Assembly (NCBI RefSeq): GCF_900113245.1
Contig: NZ_FOOQ01000001.1
Location: forward strand, 744,001 to 808,000
Direction: 5' to 3'
DNA length: 64,000 nt
From: Halopelagius inordinatus
GTDB lineage: Archaea; Halobacteriota; Halobacteria; Halobacteriales; Haloferacaceae
Positions 59,319 through 64,000 of the stretch are shown here, one piece after another; the first letter of the stretch is position 1, and each line of letters opens with the position of its first letter. The translations under genes and the position numbers were made by a program. The notes under the pieces are model-generated. The model searched no databases, was not told the origin of the DNA, and was given only the letters and a program-made list of their open reading frames with translations.

Positions 59319-60431
59319 ATGGGACTGGAGGACGAGATCGAAGAACTCCGAGAGGAGATCTCGAGTACGCCATACAACAAGTCGACCGAGTCGCACATCG
59401 GCCGTCTGAAGGCGAAACTCGCCGAAAAGAAAGAGAAACTCGAGCAACAGTCCTCCAGCGGCGGCGGTCACGGATACGCGGTCGAGAAGACGGGCGACGT
59501 GACGGTCGCACTCGTCGGGTTCCCGAGCGTCGGGAAGTCGACGCTGATAAACGCCCTGACGAACGCGGACAGCGAGGTCGGCTCCTACGAGTTCACGACG
59601 CTGAACGTCAATCCGGGGATGCTCAAGCACAACGGTGCGAACATCCAGATTCTCGACGTTCCGGGTCTCATCGAGGGCGCGGCGGGCGGCCGCGGCGGCG
59701 GGAAGGAGGTTCTCTCCGTCGTCCGGACGGCCGACCTCGTCGTGTTCATGCTTTCGGTGTTCGAGATAGAGCGCTACGAACGCCTCCGTCACGAACTGTA
59801 CGAGAACAAGATTCGACTCGACACGGAACGGCCGAGTCTCACCATCTCGAAGAAAGGCAAAGGCGGCATCCAAGTGACGACGACGGACGACGTCTCTCTC
59901 GACGAGGGCACGATAAAGGACGTCCTCAGAGAGCACGGCTACGTCAACGCCGACGTGACCGTCCGCGGCGACCCGACGATAGACGAACTCATCGACGGCA
60001 TCATGGACAACAGGGTGTACCTCCCCTCCATGGTCACGGTCAACAAAGCCGATCTCATCGACCAAGACTACCTCCCGACGGTCGAGGAGAACCTCAGAGA
60101 GGTCGGTATCGACCCCGCCGAGGCCGTCTTCATCAGCGCCGAGGCCGAGAAAGGGCTCGACGCTCTCAAAGAGAAGATGTGGGAGAAACTCGGGCTCATC
60201 CGCATCTACATGGACAAACCCGGCCGGGGCACGGACTACGAGGAACCGCTCGTGCTCACAGAAGAGGAGAACACGGTCGACGACGCCCTCGACAGACTCG
60301 GCGGGTCGTTCGAGGACCGCTTCCGATTCGCGCGGGTGTCCGGTCCGAGCGCGAAACACGACGAACAACAGGTCGGACGCGACCACGAACTCAAAGACGA
60401 AGACGTCTTGCGCATCATCGCACAGCGGTGA
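59319..60431 (+). CDS. drg: DRG-family GTPase (Obg-related)
   Basis: A 370-residue developmentally-regulated-GTP-binding-type protein. An N-terminal helical hairpin (about residues 1-50) precedes the G domain: G1 ALVGFPSVGKSTL near 65, G3 DVPGLIEGAAGGRGGGK, G4 VTVNKADLID and G5 SAEAEKGLDAL. The C-terminal TGS domain spans about residues 290-370 (IRIYMDKPGRGTDYEEPLVL, ending DEDVLRIIAQR). Drg proteins associate with translating ribosomes. A TATA-like ATTTTTC about 29 nt upstream suggests a short or absent leader. Confidence 0.95.
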   Translation: MGLEDEIEELREEISSTPYNKSTESHIGRLKAKLAEKKEKLEQQSSSGGGHGYAVEKTGDVTVALVGFPSVGKSTLINALTNADSEVGSYEFTTLNVNPGMLKHNGANIQILDVPGLIEGAAGGRGGGKEVLSVVRTADLVVFMLSVFEIERYERLRHELYENKIRLDTERPSLTISKKGKGGIQVTTTDDVSLDEGTIKDVLREHGYVNADVTVRGDPTIDELIDGIMDNRVYLPSMVTVNKADLIDQDYLPTVEENLREVGIDPAEAVFISAEAEKGLDALKEKMWEKLGLIRIYMDKPGRGTDYEEPLVLTEEENTVDDALDRLGGSFEDRFRFARVSGPSAKHDEQQVGRDHELKDEDVLRIIAQR

Positions 60432-60441
60432 GTCAGGGGCC

Positions 60442-60906
60442 GTGTCTCGACGCTCCGATCGGTCGGATACGGCGTCGGACCGAACGGCCGTCCTCGCCGT
60501 CCTCTCTCTTCTCGCGGTCCCGTGGTCGGTTCAGACGTTTCCCGGAGGGGACGAGACGCTCCTCTTCGCGTGGGGACTGTTGAACACGGCTCCCGTCGGG
60601 GTGACGACGCTCTTCGAGTTCCTGTTCGTCTACACGCGGGGTCTCCCCGACTTCATCGTCTCGTGGCCGGTGTCGGTCGCTTGTTACGCCGGTGCGGTCG
60701 CGAGTGCCGTCGTCGGGTGGCGTCGGGGACGCGAGGACCCGCGAGTCACGGGCGGCCTCCTCGTTCTCGCGGGCGTCGCGCAACTCTCTCTCGCGAGTGG
60801 GTTCTCGGCGCAACCGGGCCGGACGGCGTGGCCTCTCGGTACTCTCGCTCTCTGGACCGTCGCGTGGGTGGTGTACTGGCCGAGGGTGAGACGGCGGCGC
60901 GAGTGA
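60442..60906 (+). CDS. TIGR04206-like membrane protein (artA neighbourhood)
   Basis: A 154-residue protein with about four membrane segments, starting from GTG 60442 just 10 nt after drg. TAVLAVLSLLAVPWSVQTF, LLFAWGLLNTAPVGVTTLFE, YTRGLPDFIVSWPVSVACYA and LGTLALWTVAWVVYWP are the recognisable stretches. I recall a haloarchaeal family of this layout (TIGR04206) defined by its position near archaeosortase A, and artA is indeed two genes downstream. Function unknown; a link to protein sorting is by location only. Confidence 0.65.
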   Translation: MSRRSDRSDTASDRTAVLAVLSLLAVPWSVQTFPGGDETLLFAWGLLNTAPVGVTTLFEFLFVYTRGLPDFIVSWPVSVACYAGAVASAVVGWRRGREDPRVTGGLLVLAGVAQLSLASGFSAQPGRTAWPLGTLALWTVAWVVYWPRVRRRRE

Positions 60907-60988
60907 GTCGCCCAAACCCCCTTGCGAGAGTGCGTCGGCGGCTTCCGCGTCCGGTACTCTTTTCGACGCTCCGGCCGACGTCACGCGT

Positions 60989-61756
60989 ATGTCCGGAGTA
61001 CTTGACCACGTGATGATGCGCGTCGAGGACCTCGACGAATCGCTCGACTGGTACCAGACGCACCTCGACTACGAGGAGAAGGGTCGATGGGAGGCCGAGA
61101 CGTTCACGAACGTCTACCTCGGTCCCGAAGACGTCCACGAGGACGGTGCGGTCCTCGAACTGACGTACAACCACGACGACCGGTCGTACGAGATGGGCGA
61201 CGCGTGGGGCCACATCGCCGTCCGAGTGCCCGAGGGCGAACTCGAAGAGGCGTACCAGAGTCTCATGGACGAGGGCGTCGACGACTACCGCGACCCCGAA
61301 TCCTGCGGCGGGCGCTACGCGTTCGTCAAAGACCCGGACGGCCACGAGGTCGAAATCGTCCAACGCGACCAGGGCGCGCGGTGGAGCATCGACCACACGA
61401 TGATGCGCGTCGAAGACGCGGACGAAGCCCTCGGCTTTTGGACGCGGAAGTTCGAGTACGAACACACCGGTCGCTGGGAGTCGGACTCCTTCGCGAACTA
61501 CTTCGTAAAGCCCGAAGACGCCGCAGAAGAGGCGATGGCTGTCGAACTGACGTACAACTACGACGGCCGGAGCTACACGATGGGCGACGCGTGGGGACAC
61601 GTCTGTGTCCGCGCCGACGACCTGAACGACTACTGGGAGACGCTGATGGAACGTGAGGGCGAAGACTACCGCGACCCCGAGTCCTGTGACAACCGCTACG
61701 CGTTCACGCGGGACCCCGACGGCCACGAGATAGAGGTTCTCGAACCCGACGACTGA
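60989..61756 (+). CDS. Tandem glyoxalase I-like (VOC) protein
   Basis: A 255-residue protein with two VOC domains in tandem (about 1-125 and 130-255). Each repeat has the glyoxalase I pattern: LDHVMMRVEDLDESLDWY, VLELTYNHDD, GDAWGHIAVRV and PDGHEVEIV in the first; IDHTMMRVEDADEALGFW, VELTYNYDG, GDAWGHVCVRA and PDGHEIEVLE in the second. The His and Glu metal ligands are kept in both. Detoxification of methylglyoxal adducts is likely. Haloarchaea lack glutathione, so the thiol partner would differ (gamma-glutamylcysteine is the usual candidate). Confidence 0.82.
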   Translation: MSGVLDHVMMRVEDLDESLDWYQTHLDYEEKGRWEAETFTNVYLGPEDVHEDGAVLELTYNHDDRSYEMGDAWGHIAVRVPEGELEEAYQSLMDEGVDDYRDPESCGGRYAFVKDPDGHEVEIVQRDQGARWSIDHTMMRVEDADEALGFWTRKFEYEHTGRWESDSFANYFVKPEDAAEEAMAVELTYNYDGRSYTMGDAWGHVCVRADDLNDYWETLMEREGEDYRDPESCDNRYAFTRDPDGHEIEVLEPDD

Positions 61757-61864
61757 TCGTCCGGACCCGGCGTCGCCGAGCCGAAATCGCGGCTCGCGTG
61801 CGGTTCGACTCCGGCGGCGCATAGAACGACAAGGGATTTAATCCGAACGCGACATCGTTCCCCT

Positions 61865-62806
61865 ATGCCCGGAGTTCTCTCTGACGCCCTCGCGTGGGTC
61901 GTCATCGCGACGTTCGTGGCCGGAGCGGTACTCGAACGGCGCGGCGACCGCCGCGCGCGACACGTCACCGTCGCCGCGTGGGTGGGCTTTGCGCTCTTTT
62001 GGCTGCAGTTGATCCCCCACTTCGCGTTCGTCCACAAAAGCTACATCGAGGGGTTCCTCTCGCTCGCCGCGGTGCCCGCGTGTCTCTACGCGGGCTATCT
62101 GCTCTACTCCGGCCGCACCACGCTGTTCGTTCTCTCGCGGGCCGTCGCCGTGATGGGGGCGGTGTACCTGCCGTTCGAGACGATTCCCGCGTTCGCGCTC
62201 TTCGGTTTCGACGTTCCGGCGCCGAGAGGCGTGTTGATGGAGACGGTCGCCGCACAGACCGGCTTCTTGGTCAACGCCCTCGGCTACCACCCCGAAGTCA
62301 TCGTCGGCGAAGAGGGCTTTCTGAATACGTTTCTCTTCTACGACGGCGACCACCGGCTCAAAGTGTCGGTCGTTCTCGCGTGTACCGGCCTCGGGAGCAT
62401 GACCATCTTCGCGGGCCTCATCGCCGCGGTGAAGGCTCCGCTCCGGCGGAAAATCCGCGCGCTGGCTATCGCTCTCCCCATCATCTACGCGCTCAACCTG
62501 CTTCGGACGACGTTCATCACCATCGCCTTCGGGAAGCAGTACTTCCAGTTCTTCGTCGACGAGATACTGCTGTTGTTCGGGTCGAGCGACCCCTACATGG
62601 TGTCGTTTTTCATCTCCGACCGAATCATCAGCCAACTGCTCGCCGTCGTCGCTCTCGTCGGCGTCACGTATCTCGTCGTCCGCGAACTGCCGGAACTGCT
62701 CACGGTGGTCGAAGACGTGCTGTTCATGCTCACCGGCGACGAGTACGACCTGAGAGAGGCCTTAGACGTAGAGGGCCAGGGGCTGAACCGCGGCGGAAGC
62801 GTCTGA
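61865..62806 (+). CDS. artA: Archaeosortase A
   Basis: A 313-residue membrane enzyme with about eight helices. It cleaves PGF-CTERM proteins such as the S-layer glycoprotein and links them to an archaeal lipid. The catalytic residues are in place: Cys173 in VLACTGLGSM, Arg214 in LNLLRTTFI and Arg253 in ISDRIISQLL. The numbering is identical to that of Haloferax volcanii ArtA. GATTTAATC about 30 nt upstream of ATG 61865 marks a leaderless promoter. Confidence 0.95.
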   Translation: MPGVLSDALAWVVIATFVAGAVLERRGDRRARHVTVAAWVGFALFWLQLIPHFAFVHKSYIEGFLSLAAVPACLYAGYLLYSGRTTLFVLSRAVAVMGAVYLPFETIPAFALFGFDVPAPRGVLMETVAAQTGFLVNALGYHPEVIVGEEGFLNTFLFYDGDHRLKVSVVLACTGLGSMTIFAGLIAAVKAPLRRKIRALAIALPIIYALNLLRTTFITIAFGKQYFQFFVDEILLLFGSSDPYMVSFFISDRIISQLLAVVALVGVTYLVVRELPELLTVVEDVLFMLTGDEYDLREALDVEGQGLNRGGSV

Positions 62807-62845
62807 GGAGTCGTCCGCGCACTCGTTCCGCTTGCAGTCTTCCGT

Positions 62846-63655
62846 CTACAGTTCGTTCTCCGAGACGACGTCGTCCGGTGCCCCGCCGAGCGTTCGCACC
62901 GCGTCGGCCTCCACGTGGTGGAGATCACCGGGAATCAAAAGCATCTGAAGCGGGTCGCCGAAGTCGCGTTCCGAGAGCGCAGAGAGTCGGTCCGCCGCCA
63001 CCACGGCGTCGGGACTTCCGGCGCGGGCGACGACGACGCCGAGAACGTCGTCCCAGTCGCGGGCGAGTTCTCCGGCGGCGAAGTCGGCGGTCATGTACTC
63101 GCCGTACTCGTCGTCGGGACTCCCCGATCGGCCGTCAGCGACTTTGATGTCGAGGTACACGAGGGTGTGCAGTCCGCGCTCTCGGTTCGCGTCGATGGAG
63201 TCGACGACGCTCTGCGGGACGCCGTCGGCACCGTGCGCGTACGGGAACGGAAGCGTCACGGCCTTCCCGAAGCGGTAGTTCTGGAGTCCGGTGAGACTGC
63301 TGGCGGCCGACTGGGCGGTCACGCCGTGGACGACGCGGGTGTCGATACCGCGCTCTATCGCTCGGAGTCGAAGGTCGACGTGCGTCGTCGATATCATCGT
63401 ATCCCCCGCCGTGAGGAAGGCGACGTCGCCCGCTTCCGCGGCGTCGAGTATCTCCTCTGGGCGCTGTTCGACGCCCTCTCGGTCCCGAACCTCGATGTCG
63501 ACGTCGTGGTGCGACCGAAGTTCGTCGACCGTCGCACCGAGCAGTTTGCTGGTGTAGAACTCCGCGTAGGCGTGGTCGGCGTCGCGAAGTGCGTCTCGCC
63601 CTTCGACGGTAATCGACCGCTCGTCGTACAGGCCGAGTCCGATGAACGTGAGCAT
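62846..63655 (-). CDS. dphB: Diphthine synthase
   Basis: A 269-residue SAM-dependent methyltransferase that methylates the modified histidine of elongation factor 2 on the way to diphthamide. The tetrapyrrole-methylase fold is clear: LTFIGLGLYDERSITVEG at the N-terminus, VAFLTAGDTMISTTHVDL near residue 74, VVHGVTAQSAASSLTGLQNY near 107 and GVVVARAGSPDAVVAADRL. TTTATCAT about 27 nt upstream of ATG 63655 shows a leaderless promoter. It is convergent with artA. Confidence 0.94.
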   Translation of the reverse strand: MLTFIGLGLYDERSITVEGRDALRDADHAYAEFYTSKLLGATVDELRSHHDVDIEVRDREGVEQRPEEILDAAEAGDVAFLTAGDTMISTTHVDLRLRAIERGIDTRVVHGVTAQSAASSLTGLQNYRFGKAVTLPFPYAHGADGVPQSVVDSIDANRERGLHTLVYLDIKVADGRSGSPDDEYGEYMTADFAAGELARDWDDVLGVVVARAGSPDAVVAADRLSALSERDFGDPLQMLLIPGDLHHVEADAVRTLGGAPDDVVSENEL

Positions 63656-64000
63656 ACGTGGTTTCCGCCGCGCCGGATGATAAACTGCCTGAAGCGGTCG
63701 GCGGATATCGCTCGCGTCGTACCCGCAGCGATCTCAGTCGGGAGAATAGACGATCGGAGACCGCACGCGCGCCTCGGTTCGGTCGCGACAGACCGGTCGC
63801 CGACGTCGTTCTCTCTCGAATGGACGACTCGCTGTCAGAGGTAGTCGCACCCCCACTCTGCCGTGGTATACTCTCGCGGCAACGCTCGTTTCGGATCCGG
63901 TGGTGTCCGGCTAAACTGCCGCATACGCTACTTAGAGCGCTCCTATTCCGGGGTAGCTCTCTCGGATTGGAATTATTTTTGAGTGACACATTCTCCGTAA
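63656..64000. other. Intergenic end of window
   Basis: Apart from the dphB promoter I see no gene. Open frames in this stretch are Arg/Ser-rich and resemble no family. The last 30 bases are AT-rich (GGAATTATTTTTGAG) and may be the promoter of a gene beyond the window. Confidence 0.4.

Overview
This window is chromosomal DNA of a haloarchaeon (class Halobacteria). The basis is a high-GC sequence with strongly acidic proteins, TATA-like boxes about 27-30 nt upstream of many starts (leaderless transcripts), a tRNA without an encoded CCA end, and haloarchaeal marker genes: archaeosortase A, FttA/aCPSF1, diphthine synthase, a HalOD1 protein, a bat-type HTH-10 regulator and several cox-cluster membrane proteins. 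The ArtA catalytic residues fall at Cys173, Arg214 and Arg253, the same numbering as in Haloferax volcanii. The genus cannot be fixed from this window alone.

Layout. 1-4.4 kb: end of sufC, sufB and sufD (Fe-S assembly), a ferritin-like protein, a SirR/DtxR metal regulator and a zinc-ribbon protein, together an iron/Fe-S block. 4.5-8.2 kb: tRNA-Gln(TTG) followed by a small island bounded by a copy of the tRNA 3' end. The island holds a cysteine-rich HTH-10 regulator divergent from a rhodanese/persulfide-dioxygenase fusion and an MFS transporter. 8.4-13.8 kb: hydrolase, small membrane protein, ADP-ribosylglycohydrolase, FkbM methyltransferase, HD hydrolase and SDR epimerase. 13.9-20.0 kb: glutamate synthase (gltB) and prolyl-tRNA synthetase. 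20.2-33.2 kb: information-processing and housekeeping genes (fttA, mgsA, nth, a coiled-coil protein, sppA, RidA, DUF373, aldo/keto reductase, geranylgeranyl reductase-like). 33.3-36 kb: 2-oxoacid:ferredoxin oxidoreductase (korBA). 36.2-41 kb: an FAD/NAD oxidoreductase and a nosL-nosD-nosF-nosY operon with no nosZ. 41-48 kb: acyl-CoA metabolism (methylmalonyl-CoA mutase, acyl-CoA dehydrogenase, acetyl-CoA synthetase, acyl-CoA ligase). 49.2-55.1 kb: a complete Liv-type ABC importer with a thioredoxin-like protein as last gene. 55.2-59.2 kb: UspA, coxA and satellite membrane proteins. 59.3-63.7 kb: drg, an artA-associated gene, tandem glyoxalase, artA and dphB.

Most genes are core or common haloarchaeal genes. 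The most interesting signals are structural. First, a tRNA-targeted sulfur island has an operator-like palindrome between two divergent TATA boxes. Second, several genes are preceded by very short ORFs, often starting where a leaderless transcript should start and ending in an ATGA/GTGA overlap with the next gene. In the ferritin-sirR unit two such micro-ORFs form a possible chain of termination-reinitiation. Third, NosD appears to carry a NosL-like domain that lacks the metal motif. Large antisense ORFs opposite the real genes are by-products of GC-rich codon usage and are left out.
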